Assembly: GCA_903837285.1 (NCBI GenBank)
Contig: CAILUD010000117.1
Coordinates: 1 to 64,000, forward strand
Reading direction: 5' to 3'
Source of the DNA: an uncultured Bacteroidota bacterium
GTDB lineage: Bacteria > Bacteroidota > Bacteroidia > Bacteroidales > GWA2-32-17
Length of the DNA stretch: 64,000 nucleotides
In this document: in pieces, positions 43,774-53,669 of the stretch
Numbering within the stretch: position 1 is the stretch's first letter
How the letters are laid out: every line of letters starts with the position of its first letter
Notes under the pieces: generated by a model
What the model was told of the DNA's origin: nothing
What the model saw: only the letters and a program-made list of their open reading frames with translations
The model's database searches: none
Program-made: the position numbers and the translations under genes

Positions 43774-44328
43774 ATGAACTACAGTAAAATTGGTGTAAGA
43801 TACGCTAAGGCCTTAATGCAGGCTTCCGTAGAAGACAACCTTCTGGAAAATGTTAAAAATGATATGCTTTATATTGATGGCATAGTTAAATCTGTTCCAG
43901 AATTTAACCAGATATTACTTAGTCCAATTATTAAACCATCCGAAAAACAAAATATTTTTAAGGTGGCTTTCTCTACATCATTATCATCTCTTACAGTTAA
44001 ATTTCTGGATTTACTAATTACTCATCGCAGAGAAAGCAGATTAGAAGATATTATTAGAAATTTTTTAGATCAGTATAGAAATTACAAAGGAATTATAACC
44101 GCATCTCTTGTCACTCCTGTTGCAATTGACGAAGCTACAAAAAATAAAATAGCTGCATTTTTACAAAGTAAATACAATAAAACAATAGAATTAAAACCAA
44201 CTATAGACCCTTCAATTCTTGGTGGTTTTGTTTTACAAGTAGAAGATTTACAATATGATTCGAGCGTTCAAACTCGTCTCAGAAAAGTACGTCAGGAATT
44301 AATGAATACTCAAATTGAAAACGAATAA
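43774..44328 (+). CDS. atpH: ATP synthase F1 subunit delta
   Basis: 184 residues of the OSCP/delta family that caps the alpha-beta hexamer and joins it to subunit b: N-terminal helical domain ([21 protein letters not shown]) and the C-terminal segment with [31 protein letters not shown]. Two bases after atpF, 11 before atpA. Confidence 0.95.
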   Translation: MNYSKIGVRYAKALMQASVEDNLLENVKNDMLYIDGIVKSVPEFNQILLSPIIKPSEKQNIFKVAFSTSLSSLTVKFLDLLITHRRESRLEDIIRNFLDQYRNYKGIITASLVTPVAIDEATKNKIAAFLQSKYNKTIELKPTIDPSILGGFVLQVEDLQYDSSVQTRLRKVRQELMNTQIENE

Positions 44329-44339
44329 GAATTATTTAT

Positions 44340-45923
44340 ATGGCAGAAATTAAACCGGGTGAAGTTTCCCAAATATTAAAAAATCAATTAAAAGGACTTA
44401 CTGCTGACGCTGACTTAAGCGAAGTAGGTTCTGTGCTTCAGGTTGGTGATGGTATTGCTAGAATCTACGGCTTATCAAACGTTCAGGTTAACGAAATGGT
44501 TGAGTTTGAAAGCGGAATGAAAGGCATTACTCTTAATCTTGAAGAAGATAACGTTGGAGTTGTATTGCTTGGTTTGTCAGAAGGAATTAAAGAAGGCGAT
44601 AAGGTAAAGAGAACCAAACAGATTGCTTCAATTATGGTTGGCGAAGGTTTATTGGGTAGGGTTATTAATACTCTTGGTGAACCTGTTGATGGTAAAGGAC
44701 CTGTTTCTGGACAACTTTATGAAATGCCTTTAGAGCGTAAAGCTCCTGGTGTTATCTATCGTCAACCGGTTAAAGAACCTTTGCAAACCGGAGTAAAATC
44801 AATTGATGCAATGATTCCAATTGGTCGTGGTCAGCGTGAGTTAATCATTGGCGACCGTCAAACCGGAAAAACTGCTATTGCAATTGATACCATTATTAAT
44901 CAACGCGAATTTTACGAAAAAGGACAACCTGTTTTCTGTATATATGTAGCTATTGGACAAAAAGGATCAACAGTTGCAAACATTGCTAAAACACTTGAAA
45001 AAAACGGTGCGATGAATTACACTGTTATTGTTGAATCAACAGCAAGTGATCCTGCAGCGATGCAGTTTTATGCTCCTTTCGCAGGTTGTGCTATTGGTGA
45101 GTTCTTCCGCGATACTGGTCGTCACGCCCTTATAGTTTATGATGATTTGTCGAAACAAGCAGTTTCTTATCGTGAAGTTTCTTTGTTACTTCGTCGACCA
45201 CCGGGACGCGAAGCTTATCCTGGCGATGTATTCTATTTGCATTCACGTTTATTAGAGAGAGCTGCAAAAGTTATTGAATCAGATGAGATTGCAAGAACGA
45301 TGAATGATTTGCCAGATGTGTTAAAGCCAATGGTAAAAGGTGGTGGCTCATTAACTGCACTTCCAATTATCGAAACTCAGGCAGGTGACGTTTCGGCATA
45401 TATCCCAACCAACGTAATTTCTATTACAGATGGTCAGATTTATCTTGAATCAAATTTATTTAACTCTGGTATTCGCCCAGCTATTAACGTAGGTATTTCG
45501 GTATCACGCGTAGGTGGTAATGCTCAGATTAAATCAATGAAAAAAGTTGCCGGAACATTAAAAATTGATCAGGCACAATATCGTGAATTAGAAGCATTTT
45601 CTAAATTTGGTTCTGACTTAGATGCTGCAACAAAAGCTGTTCTTGATAAGGGAGCAAAAAATGTTGAGATTCTAAAACAAGGTCAGTATTCACCAGTTTT
45701 AGTTGAAGAACAAGTTGCAATAATTTATTGCGGAACAAAAGGATTACTTAAAAATGTTCCAATAAAAAAAGTTGTAGAATTCGAGCGTGATTATTTAGAA
45801 TATTTAAGAACTAAACATGCAGATACTTTAGAAACATTACGCAAAGGAATTATTAACGATGAAGTTACTAATGTACTTGAAAAAGTTGCTGCGGAAATTT
45901 CAGCAAAATTTAAAGTTGTTTAA
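44340..45923 (+). CDS. atpA: ATP synthase F1 subunit alpha
   Basis: 527 residues with the P-loop [13 protein letters not shown] (about 170-182), the [43 protein letters not shown] block and the arginine-finger region SVSRVGG. Non-catalytic nucleotide-binding subunit of F1. Complete and ordinary; atpD and atpC are not in this operon. Confidence 0.98.
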   Translation: MAEIKPGEVSQILKNQLKGLTADADLSEVGSVLQVGDGIARIYGLSNVQVNEMVEFESGMKGITLNLEEDNVGVVLLGLSEGIKEGDKVKRTKQIASIMVGEGLLGRVINTLGEPVDGKGPVSGQLYEMPLERKAPGVIYRQPVKEPLQTGVKSIDAMIPIGRGQRELIIGDRQTGKTAIAIDTIINQREFYEKGQPVFCIYVAIGQKGSTVANIAKTLEKNGAMNYTVIVESTASDPAAMQFYAPFAGCAIGEFFRDTGRHALIVYDDLSKQAVSYREVSLLLRRPPGREAYPGDVFYLHSRLLERAAKVIESDEIARTMNDLPDVLKPMVKGGGSLTALPIIETQAGDVSAYIPTNVISITDGQIYLESNLFNSGIRPAINVGISVSRVGGNAQIKSMKKVAGTLKIDQAQYRELEAFSKFGSDLDAATKAVLDKGAKNVEILKQGQYSPVLVEEQVAIIYCGTKGLLKNVPIKKVVEFERDYLEYLRTKHADTLETLRKGIINDEVTNVLEKVAAEISAKFKVV

Positions 45924-45930
45924 ATAGTCT

Positions 45931-46812
45931 ATGGCAAACCTGAAAGAGATACGAAACAGTATTGCATCGGTTAGTTCAACCAAACAGATTACCAGTGCCA
46001 TGAAAATGGTATCGGCTGCGAAGTTGCGCAAATCGCAGGATGCTGTACTGAAAATGAGACCTTACGCAAATAAGCTTCAGGAAGTTCTTGCAGAAGTTTG
46101 CGGTAATCTCGATAATGCAAACGAAAACGCATTTATTAAGCATCGCGAAATTAAAAATGTACTTTTAATAGTAGTTACCTCTAATAGAGGAATGTGCGGT
46201 GCGTTTAATTCCAATGTTATTCGTCGTGCTTTACAATATGCCGAAGAAACTTTTCCTGTTCAGTTTGCTGCAAAAAAAGTTCATTTTTATTGCTTCGGAA
46301 AAAAAGGCGCCGATTTTTTAAAGTCAAAGAACTACCCTGTAGCAGGTTTTGAAAATAAAATTTTCGACAATCTTAAATATCTTGCAGCAGCAAAATTTGC
46401 CGACGAGTTAATGCAGAAATATTCTTTACACGAATATGATCGTATTGATATTCTTTATAACAAATTTAAAAATGCCGGAGTTCAAATTTTAACTACCGAG
46501 CAATTTCTTCCTGTACCAATTAGCAAACCTGTTGCAGGAAAAGGCACACGCAAATTCTATATCTTTGAACCTGACGAAGAGGAAATAGTTAGCCAGTTAA
46601 TTCCAAAAACTTTAAAAACTCAACTTTTTAAATCGTTATTGGATAGTTATGCTTCAGAACAAGGTGCAAGAATGACAGCAATGCATAAAGCTACTGATAA
46701 TGCAATGGTACTAATTAATAATTTGAAGTTAACATATAACAAAGCACGTCAGGCTTCAATTACTAATGAAATATTAGAAATTGTAAGTGGTGCAAATGCT
46801 CTAAAATCTTAA
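45931..46812 (+). CDS. atpG: ATP synthase F1 subunit gamma
   Basis: 293 residues, the central rotor shaft: N-terminal coiled coil (MANLKEIRNSIASVSSTKQI, then TSAMKMVSAAKLRKSQ), middle domain with TSNRGMCGAFNSNV, and the C-terminal ASEQGARMTAMHKATDNA helix. Last gene of the operon, 7 bases after atpA, with a terminator directly after. Confidence 0.97.
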   Translation: MANLKEIRNSIASVSSTKQITSAMKMVSAAKLRKSQDAVLKMRPYANKLQEVLAEVCGNLDNANENAFIKHREIKNVLLIVVTSNRGMCGAFNSNVIRRALQYAEETFPVQFAAKKVHFYCFGKKGADFLKSKNYPVAGFENKIFDNLKYLAAAKFADELMQKYSLHEYDRIDILYNKFKNAGVQILTTEQFLPVPISKPVAGKGTRKFYIFEPDEEEIVSQLIPKTLKTQLFKSLLDSYASEQGARMTAMHKATDNAMVLINNLKLTYNKARQASITNEILEIVSGANALKS

Positions 46813-46813
46813 T

Positions 46814-46836
46814 AAAGCCCGTAAGGGCTTTTTTTA
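46814..46836 (+). terminator. Terminator of the ATP synthase operon
   Basis: Stem AAAGCCC / GGGCTTT with loop GTAA runs directly into a T tract, two bases after the atpG stop. Confidence 0.9.
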
Positions 46837-47010
46837 TAAATAAAATATTTATTGACAGTTATAAATACAATAAATATATGAAATTTAGATATGTAGTATA
46901 TAAGAAACGGAATTAATATTCTGAGTATTTCTCAAAATCAAAAGTACTTCATACTAAATTTATAATAGAAAAATAATATTCTTTAAAGCACGTTATTAAT
47001 AACAATTAGC

Positions 47011-47035
47011 AAATAGAATTCTTTAAATTCTATTT
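47011..47035. terminator. A+T-rich hairpin at the end of the SRPBCC gene
   Basis: A perfect 10-bp stem AAATAGAATT / AATTCTATTT with loop CTTTA includes the stop codon of the minus-strand gene. The stem has only A+T-rich pairs and no long T-run, so it is a weak terminator candidate. Confidence 0.35.
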
Positions 47036-48025
47036 CACCGGAAAATAAATTTCAGTAATCCATTTGCTTGTATCTGGTTCAGTTGTGGGGTCGGTAACAT
47101 AAACTTCCCAAGGTCCGCCATTGTCGGTATATCCTTTTTCTTTTTTGTAAGATTCGAGTTCTATGTATGCCTGATAAGTGCCATTATATGGTCCCATATA
47201 GCTTAGGTAAATAACTTTTCCGGCGTATGATTTTTTTACCTGAACTTTATCGTTGCCTTTAATTTCTTTGTCAATTGGAATTGCTGCTTCAAATTCCCAC
47301 GAAAGGCTATCGTATGCTATCGTTATTGCCATTGGAGCTCCAGCCATTTGTGCTCCTTGTTTTGCCATTAATTCTTGAATAGAACCGTAAGATTTACCAA
47401 GAACATCTGCAATTTCTTCCATTTTAATTTTGTTATGAACAGTTGCAATTGTTGAAGAAGGAACGTCTTTTTCTATAATGTTATAACTATATTTAGAAGA
47501 ATTTTCAACAGTTGTTTTAAGTTTTGCAAGTCCTTTTTCAAAATCGGGTCCCATCATTTTGTCAAAATTCATAATAAACCCCATTAATCGCATTAAAGGC
47601 CATGCAAGTTCGCCTTTATTTGTCCAGGTAACTGTTGTTCCTGCATCTGCTTTTGCAAAACTAAACGAACCAGCCGAAACAGATTTCCATGGAGCCATAA
47701 AAATTAAGTCGTATTTTATGGTGTCTTTGGTGATACCTGTAATTGTCATGTTTCCTTCTCCTATAGTGTCGCCTGTCCATTCCATTTTTGCACCTATGCC
47801 AATAGTGTCGTTAAAGGTATATTTTTCAGTTTTGTCAATTCCAATCCATGGCGACCAGTTATTCCATTCTTGAAAATCGACAATTTTTTTACTGATATTT
47901 TCTGATGTGTTATTAATTACAACTGCTCTAGTAACGGTGTAATTTGAGGGTAAAAACGCCGCAAAAATTAATAATGCAACAATAATTACCAAAAGTGCTA
48001 TTAGAATTCTTTTAAAAATTTTCAT
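47030..48025 (-). CDS. SRPBCC-GyrI-like two-domain protein
   Basis: 331 residues. An N-terminal membrane helix (RILIALLVIIVALLIFAAFLP) is followed by a polyketide-cyclase-like SRPBCC domain (about 30-170; SENISKKIVDFQEWNNWSPW, WTNKGELAWPLMRLMG) and a C-terminal GyrI-like effector-binding domain (about 185-331; PSSTIATVHNKIKMEEI, YLSYMGPYNGTYQAYIELESYK, PWEVYVTDPTTEPD). Both are small-molecule-binding folds. The ligand is unknown. Stands alone, convergent with the ATP synthase operon. Confidence 0.87.
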   Translation of the reverse strand: MKIFKRILIALLVIIVALLIFAAFLPSNYTVTRAVVINNTSENISKKIVDFQEWNNWSPWIGIDKTEKYTFNDTIGIGAKMEWTGDTIGEGNMTITGITKDTIKYDLIFMAPWKSVSAGSFSFAKADAGTTVTWTNKGELAWPLMRLMGFIMNFDKMMGPDFEKGLAKLKTTVENSSKYSYNIIEKDVPSSTIATVHNKIKMEEIADVLGKSYGSIQELMAKQGAQMAGAPMAITIAYDSLSWEFEAAIPIDKEIKGNDKVQVKKSYAGKVIYLSYMGPYNGTYQAYIELESYKKEKGYTDNGGPWEVYVTDPTTEPDTSKWITEIYFPVK

Positions 48026-48097
48026 AGTATTAGTTTTAGTAATGTAAAATTACAAAAAAGGGAATACAAAATATCTAATAAAAATGATTTTGCTTTT

Positions 48098-48529
48098 TTA
48101 ATCTAACGAATGATATAAAACAAGTGCTTTGTCTTCTCTTTTGCGCATTTCGGCTTTTTCTTTATCGGTACTATCGTTATAGCCAATTAGGTGAAAAATG
48201 CCATGAACAATAACTCTTAGAAGTTCGAGTTTTGTTGTGGTTTTAAACTCAATTGCATTTTCGGCCACTTGTTCTATTCCAATAAATAGATCGCCAGAAA
48301 TTAGTGTTTCCTGATTATAGTTAAATGTAATTATGTCTGTATGAAAGTTGTGCGAAAGAAATGAGTTATTCATTTTCAGCAAATCATGTTTTCCTGTAAA
48401 AATAACAGAGATATTTCCTTCTTTCTTTTTTTCGGAAGCAATTACTTGATTAATCCATGAACTAACTTTTCTTTTTTCGCCTCTAAGAAGTGTAGAATTT
48501 ATTCCTTGCTGATGAAAATTAACTGGCAT
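48098..48529 (-). CDS. ybeY: rRNA maturation RNase YbeY
   Basis: A 143-residue single-strand-specific endoribonuclease acting on 16S rRNA 3' maturation and quality control. The metal site is HGIFHLIGYND; the third zinc ligand of the E. coli form (His after YD) is replaced, which is common in this phylum. Preceded by FHTDIITFNY, also a family motif. It is the last gene of the leftward operon, 26 bases after the anti-sigma-like gene. Confidence 0.93.
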   Translation of the reverse strand: MPVNFHQQGINSTLLRGEKRKVSSWINQVIASEKKKEGNISVIFTGKHDLLKMNNSFLSHNFHTDIITFNYNQETLISGDLFIGIEQVAENAIEFKTTTKLELLRVIVHGIFHLIGYNDSTDKEKAEMRKREDKALVLYHSLD

Positions 48530-48555
48530 ACTAAAAAATGTATAAACAGTATCGC

Positions 48556-48951
48556 TTAAATTTTAATTCTGAGGCAAACTTTTGTGCCGTTTTCTTCAAA
48601 TTTAATTTCGTCAACCAGATGCGACATTAAGAAAATTCCCCTACCATGAGGTTTTTCAATATTCTCGGGTGAGGTTGGATCAGGTAAGCTATTAAAATCG
48701 AAACCAGGGCCCTGGTCTTTTACGCTAAACCAGAAATAGCCATCTTCTAAACCGTAATTTACTGTTACTTCTTTCGATTCGTCAAGTTTATTTCCGTGAA
48801 TAATTGCGTTGTTAACGGCCTCTACCATAGCAACTAAAAGATTTCCGTAAATTTCGGAGCTTAAATTTTGAGTTGCCGAAAGATCATCGACTAATTTCTC
48901 GACTATGTTAATGTTTTCGATTTTTGATTGAAACTTTATTTCTTCTTTCAT
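48556..48951 (-). CDS. Anti-sigma regulatory factor-like ATPase (HATPase_c_2, RsbW type)
   Basis: 131 residues with a GHKL ATPase core: N box AMVEAVNNAIIHGNK, G1 VKDQGPGFDFNSLPDP, G2-like KPHGRGIFLMSHLVDEI. RsbW-type kinases phosphorylate an anti-anti-sigma partner and bind a sigma factor. No partner lies beside it; the TPR-SpoIIE phosphatase elsewhere in the window is one possible opponent (inference). It sits between DUF4175 and ybeY, an arrangement seen in relatives. Confidence 0.87.
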   Translation of the reverse strand: MKEEIKFQSKIENINIVEKLVDDLSATQNLSSEIYGNLLVAMVEAVNNAIIHGNKLDESKEVTVNYGLEDGYFWFSVKDQGPGFDFNSLPDPTSPENIEKPHGRGIFLMSHLVDEIKFEENGTKVCLRIKI

Positions 48952-48954
48952 GAC

Positions 48955-51900
48955 CTATTTGTTAAGGTGAATCATGTATTCTTTATACTTGTTAGTGTAG
49001 TACTTAGATAGTTTTATTTTACTTCCTTCAAGGATTTCATTATACTGTGAATTTACTCCTTTATACTTAAATATCTGCTCTGGGTTACTTATTTTATTAT
49101 TTTTACCCTCGGTAGATTCTCGTTTATTCTCTGTTTCTCTTTCGTAGTCTGACTTTTCGGCTTCCAACAATCTTGTTAAAATTTGTTCTTGCCTAACCAT
49201 TGTTTGTGGAGTTATATTCTTATTTATAATGTCTTTCTCAACGCTATTTACCATTGTCTTAATCTCTTGCAGCTGTTTCGCTGTTTCTGGACTCAATCCT
49301 CCGTTCTGCATCATGTTGTTTAACATCTGATTGAACTTATCTTGCATAGAAATCATTTTTCCCAGTTTTTCGTTCATTTCTTTGCCGTCTTTTTGCCCTT
49401 GACCCTTTTTAAGTCCGTCAATCATCGATTGCATTTGAGATTTTATAGATTTTTGCATGCTTTGCATTTGCGACATATTGGGTTTTCCCTTACCAGGCTT
49501 TTTACATTTACCACCACTACATTGTGATTTAGATTGACTTTGCATTTGTTGTAACATTTCACCAAGTAAAAGAGCTAAGTCGTTTGCACCAGTCATTATA
49601 AACTGTTGATTGGCTTTTGCCATTCCCGAATTTCTTTCGTCCAAATTTATAAGTGTTTGTTTATTGAATTTCTCAATTTTTTTAATTTGCTTATTAATTT
49701 CTGTGCCAAGCATAGGGCTCCGGTTAGCTAAAGCTGCTAACGAATCTTTTATTAACAGAAAATCGTTATTCAAACTTTTTTGTTTTTCAAGATTCTTCAT
49801 GTATGCAGGATCTGTACCGCTAACTTTTCCTGTTTGTCCCATCAGTGCTTCAATATCAAAAGAGAATTTTTCAAGATTATCTATAATCTGTTTAAGATTC
49901 TCGGCATTTTCTTCTTGTTGCTCCATTTCGCTTTGTTCCATCATTTGCTGCATTTTTTTTGACATCTCTTTCATTTGTCCGGAGGTGTTTTTTTGCGAGC
50001 TAGATGCGCTTTTGCGACTGTTTTGTTTTAAGCTTTCTTCTGATTTACTTAATTCGTTATTTATATCAGTTTTTTCTTGTTCAAATTCCTTTAAATCCAT
50101 TGGCTCTTTTAGCTCATCGTTTTTTTTCTGAAGCTCATCGTATTGCTTCATTAAATCTTCGAATTTTTTTTGTTGTTCCTTTTGTTCTTTTAAGAGTGAG
50201 TCGGTATTGTTTTTTTTATCTGCAGTTTCTTCAGAAAGTTTATCTTGTTCCTTAGAAAGTTTATCTAGTTCTTTTGATAGGTTATCGGTTTTTTCTTCTA
50301 TTTCAAGTCTTTTAAGCATTTCCATGTTGCGATCGAGCTGTTTGTTTAAATCTTCGTAGCTCGATTTCATTTGTTCTGCTATATTGTTAAGTTTATTTTT
50401 ATCGAAGTTTTCCATTAGTTTTTTTAACTCTTCCATTAACTTTTTCATTTCATCATCCATAATATTTTCAAGCAATTCTTCAATTTGTTTTTGTTTTTCC
50501 ATTAATTGCTTATCCTGCTCTGAAAAGGTGTTTACGAAATTGTCTTTTTTCTTATTTTCTAATGATAATTCTTTAATTAATTGTTCAAGTTGATTTTGTT
50601 TTTGAACAATATCTTCAAGTTTTTTAGTTTGTTCCCAGGAGTTTGTTTTATTATTCAACATGCTTTCCTGTAGTTTTTTAATGTCTTTTTTAATGTCTTC
50701 GCTAAGTTTTGAGGAGGATTTTAATTTTTCTTCGATATTTTTATTTGCGTTTTCGCGATATTTTTCTAATTCTGACGCTGAAGGAATTTTATACGATTTA
50801 ATAGCAGAGCGACTCGATTTACTTCCATGAACTCCATCGTTGTCCCATATTTCAAAATAATATTCAACTTCACTTCCAAGGTCTTTAAGAGTGCTAAAAT
50901 CAAAGGCAAAATAAAATTCCTGATTTTTAGATCCTTTATTTACTGGAACCGAAATCGTGCTTAAGGAATCTGTATTATTCGTAGTTTTATAATTAAAGGT
51001 AAGTTTACTAAAGCCATAGTCGTCGTTAATTATTCCTTTAAAATAATATGTTCCCATTTGCGATGTATCGGTAATAAACTCACAATTTATTCCAGGGTAT
51101 AAATCGGGTATTACATTTACGTTATATTTAATAGGTTGAGAATATTTAATAAACTCGTTTGCCATTTTTAATGAATATGTTGCTGAATTTAAAAAACGGA
51201 ATGAAGTAAAAAACTGACTGGCTTCCTGTTTTACTTTTTGGTTTAAGGAATCATTAATAATAAATGTAACAATGTTTACATTAGATGTTGTAAACGTCCA
51301 TTTTATATTGCTACCACAAGGAATAGTGAAATCTCCGGTGTTTTCAAGTACAAAATCGGCTTCTCCTGTATATTGCGGAACGTCAACTTCAACCTTAAAC
51401 GAAGTTATAACAGGCGGGGGCATTACGGTTAATTTATATTCCTGAGATGAATATTCGTCGGCAGAGAAGTTAAAGTCAATAGAATTATTTACGTTTTTTA
51501 AATTATAACTGAATGTTGAAGGGGTAATTCGTTCGAGAAGAATTTTATTGCTGCCAATTGTTACAAAAGCATTTTTAGGAACATATTTGCCCTCAATTCT
51601 AAGTTTAATATTAAAATCTTTTCCTTGTTCAACGTTTAATGAATCGTTTTCTAATATAAAATTGAAAGGTGGGGTAGGCGCGTAATAAGTGGAGTGATTA
51701 ATAAGTCGATTCGATCCGTCTTTAATTACCTGAGGCCAAACAACAAAAATTGTGAGAAAAACTGCTGCTGTAAAAGCCAGGTAAGTTAGATATTTAAAAT
51801 TTACTTTAACGTTAATAGCAGCTTCAAAAGGCAATAACCGGATATTAGATATTTTATTTTCTATACTTGCAAAAAGTAATTGCTGTGAATATCCTTTCCC

Positions 51901-52260
51901 CGATGGCATTTCGGCAAGCTCTAAAACATTAAGTAACTTATCGCTAATTTCTGTAAAATGTGACGAAATAATTTTTGCAGCCTGTTTGTGAGAAATTAAT
52001 TTTCCGATTTGCAAAAATTTTAAAAGTGGCCATATAATATATTTCGATAGAACAAAAATGTAAGAAGCAGTAATTGTATAGAATATTATTGTTCTTGTAA
52101 TTATATCAAAATGACCGAAATACTCGGAAATAAATGCAGTAAGCGAGGAGAGCGAGAATATAAAAAAAGTCAATAACAACCCTCGCAAAAGCTCGTTTCT
52201 ATAGAAACGTCTTATGAAGTCGTCGAGTTGTTTAACTAGTATGTTATATTCGTTTGTCAT
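48955..52260 (-). CDS. DUF4175-like large membrane protein
   Basis: 1101 residues with two N-terminal membrane helices (about 22-65) and a third near 155-175, a periplasmic beta-rich part (about 180-480), then a long charged coiled coil (about 510-850) of E, K, Q-rich heptads, a KCKKPGKGKPNMSQMQSMQKS region, and further helices. The layout matches the Bacteroidota DUF4175 family, whose function is unknown. The codon bias to lysine and glutamate causes several false frames on the opposite strand. It is in the envelope operon, just before the anti-sigma-like gene. Confidence 0.85.
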   Translation of the reverse strand: MTNEYNILVKQLDDFIRRFYRNELLRGLLLTFFIFSLSSLTAFISEYFGHFDIITRTIIFYTITASYIFVLSKYIIWPLLKFLQIGKLISHKQAAKIISSHFTEISDKLLNVLELAEMPSGKGYSQQLLFASIENKISNIRLLPFEAAINVKVNFKYLTYLAFTAAVFLTIFVVWPQVIKDGSNRLINHSTYYAPTPPFNFILENDSLNVEQGKDFNIKLRIEGKYVPKNAFVTIGSNKILLERITPSTFSYNLKNVNNSIDFNFSADEYSSQEYKLTVMPPPVITSFKVEVDVPQYTGEADFVLENTGDFTIPCGSNIKWTFTTSNVNIVTFIINDSLNQKVKQEASQFFTSFRFLNSATYSLKMANEFIKYSQPIKYNVNVIPDLYPGINCEFITDTSQMGTYYFKGIINDDYGFSKLTFNYKTTNNTDSLSTISVPVNKGSKNQEFYFAFDFSTLKDLGSEVEYYFEIWDNDGVHGSKSSRSAIKSYKIPSASELEKYRENANKNIEEKLKSSSKLSEDIKKDIKKLQESMLNNKTNSWEQTKKLEDIVQKQNQLEQLIKELSLENKKKDNFVNTFSEQDKQLMEKQKQIEELLENIMDDEMKKLMEELKKLMENFDKNKLNNIAEQMKSSYEDLNKQLDRNMEMLKRLEIEEKTDNLSKELDKLSKEQDKLSEETADKKNNTDSLLKEQKEQQKKFEDLMKQYDELQKKNDELKEPMDLKEFEQEKTDINNELSKSEESLKQNSRKSASSSQKNTSGQMKEMSKKMQQMMEQSEMEQQEENAENLKQIIDNLEKFSFDIEALMGQTGKVSGTDPAYMKNLEKQKSLNNDFLLIKDSLAALANRSPMLGTEINKQIKKIEKFNKQTLINLDERNSGMAKANQQFIMTGANDLALLLGEMLQQMQSQSKSQCSGGKCKKPGKGKPNMSQMQSMQKSIKSQMQSMIDGLKKGQGQKDGKEMNEKLGKMISMQDKFNQMLNNMMQNGGLSPETAKQLQEIKTMVNSVEKDIINKNITPQTMVRQEQILTRLLEAEKSDYERETENKRESTEGKNNKISNPEQIFKYKGVNSQYNEILEGSKIKLSKYYTNKYKEYMIHLNK

Positions 52261-52276
52261 TAAAAAAATCTGTATA

Positions 52277-53668
52277 TTAATTTGATCCCGAAATCCAGTA
52301 TTCTGGATTTTGTTTTATGGTGCCTTTCCAAATTTGCAATTCTAAAATAGTTTTATTGTCATCGTCTGCATCAGTGTATACAACTCCAATTTTTTGCTTT
52401 GCCTTAACTTTATCACCTACATTTACGGTTACTTCTTTAAGGTTAGAGTATACTGTTAAAAAATCACCATGTCGTATTATTATAGCTTTATTTTTACCGG
52501 GTATAGAAATTATTTTACTAATTACTCCATCAAAAATTGTGCGGGCAGCAGAACCTTGTGTTGTAGAAATGTAAACCCCATCATTTTTTGTTTTAATTCC
52601 TTTTAAAACCGGATGCTCGTGTTCGCCAAAAGTGCCTGTTATAACACCGCGCTCAATAGGCCATGGAAGTTTACCTTTGTTTATGTCAAATTTATCAGAA
52701 ACAATCTGTTCTGCAGGAGTAAGATCAAAAATTGCAGGAGAACTTGTTTTTTCGACTTTTACAGGTGTTTCAATTTTAGTTGGATTTTTAGGATTATTTT
52801 TAGCCTGTTCTTTAAGTTCTTTTTCTTTTCTGATTTTTTCTTTACGGGCAACTTCTGCTTTTCTAATCTCTTCGCTAATAATATCGTTAATTACTTTTTG
52901 TAATTTTTGATCAGAAAGTTTTTGTTCTGCAAGTTTTTTGGCAAGTTCTTTTTCTTTTGATTTTAAACCTATAAGCATTTTTGATTGTTCGCCTTTTTCA
53001 TTTGTTAATTGAGTTGTTTCGTGCTTTTCTTCTGTTAACAAACTTTCTTTATCTTGTTTTTTTACCTGTAAATCTTGAACTTTATTAGACAAATCCTGAC
53101 GAGTTTCAACTATTGACTCCATTTGCGTTTTTCTAAAATCGGCATATTGTTGCAAATATTTTAATCTTCTATAAGCACTATTGAAATCTTTTGCCGAAAG
53201 TACAAACATTAGTTTATCGTAAGATGATCTTGTTTTATATGCAAATACAATCATTTTTGCATATGACTGTTTTAGCTTATTTAAATTTGACTCAAGGCCT
53301 TTGATGTTTTCTTGATTTTCATTTATTTTTCCATCTAATGATTCTACTTCGACTGTTATTGTATTTACAAGTTCCTGGCGGGCAGCAATTTTTTTATTCA
53401 GAATCATTAATTGATTCATGGATATTTTTTTATCCCGCTGAGTTTGTTTTAGTAAATTGTTAGTGTATTTTATTTCTTCCTGAGTTTTTTTATGCTTTTT
53501 TTCAAGTTCGGTTCGGTTTTGGGCAGTTAAATTAAAAGTTGAAACAATTAGCAAAAGTAAAAAAAGCAGACTTCTTTTATTTGTTTTAACAAAATATAAG
53601 CAATGGTAGAATAGTAAAATACTAAAGCTACAATTATTGTTAATTATATTTTTTAAACTCAATTTCAT
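52277..53668 (-). CDS. EnvC-like murein hydrolase activator (degenerate M23 peptidase)
   Basis: 463 residues: export signal ending NLTAQ, a long coiled coil (about 55-280), and a C-terminal LytM/M23 domain (GVITGTFGEHEHPVLKGIKT, VYSNLKEVTVNVGDKVKAKQKIGVV, ILELQIWKGTIKQNPEYWI). The zinc ligands of active M23 enzymes (H..D in the first motif and HxH in the last) are replaced by NDGVYI and LELQI, so the domain should be non-catalytic and, like EnvC, activate amidases for cell separation. It starts one base after the DUF4292 gene. Confidence 0.88.
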   Translation of the reverse strand: MKLSLKNIINNNCSFSILLFYHCLYFVKTNKRSLLFLLLLIVSTFNLTAQNRTELEKKHKKTQEEIKYTNNLLKQTQRDKKISMNQLMILNKKIAARQELVNTITVEVESLDGKINENQENIKGLESNLNKLKQSYAKMIVFAYKTRSSYDKLMFVLSAKDFNSAYRRLKYLQQYADFRKTQMESIVETRQDLSNKVQDLQVKKQDKESLLTEEKHETTQLTNEKGEQSKMLIGLKSKEKELAKKLAEQKLSDQKLQKVINDIISEEIRKAEVARKEKIRKEKELKEQAKNNPKNPTKIETPVKVEKTSSPAIFDLTPAEQIVSDKFDINKGKLPWPIERGVITGTFGEHEHPVLKGIKTKNDGVYISTTQGSAARTIFDGVISKIISIPGKNKAIIIRHGDFLTVYSNLKEVTVNVGDKVKAKQKIGVVYTDADDDNKTILELQIWKGTIKQNPEYWISGSN

Positions 53669-53669
53669 T

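Noticed and set aside
49610-50131. Long plus-strand open frame opposite the DUF4175 gene
   Set aside because: It is the shadow of a Lys/Glu/Gln-rich coiled coil and encodes a Phe/Ser/Cys-rich product with no promoter.
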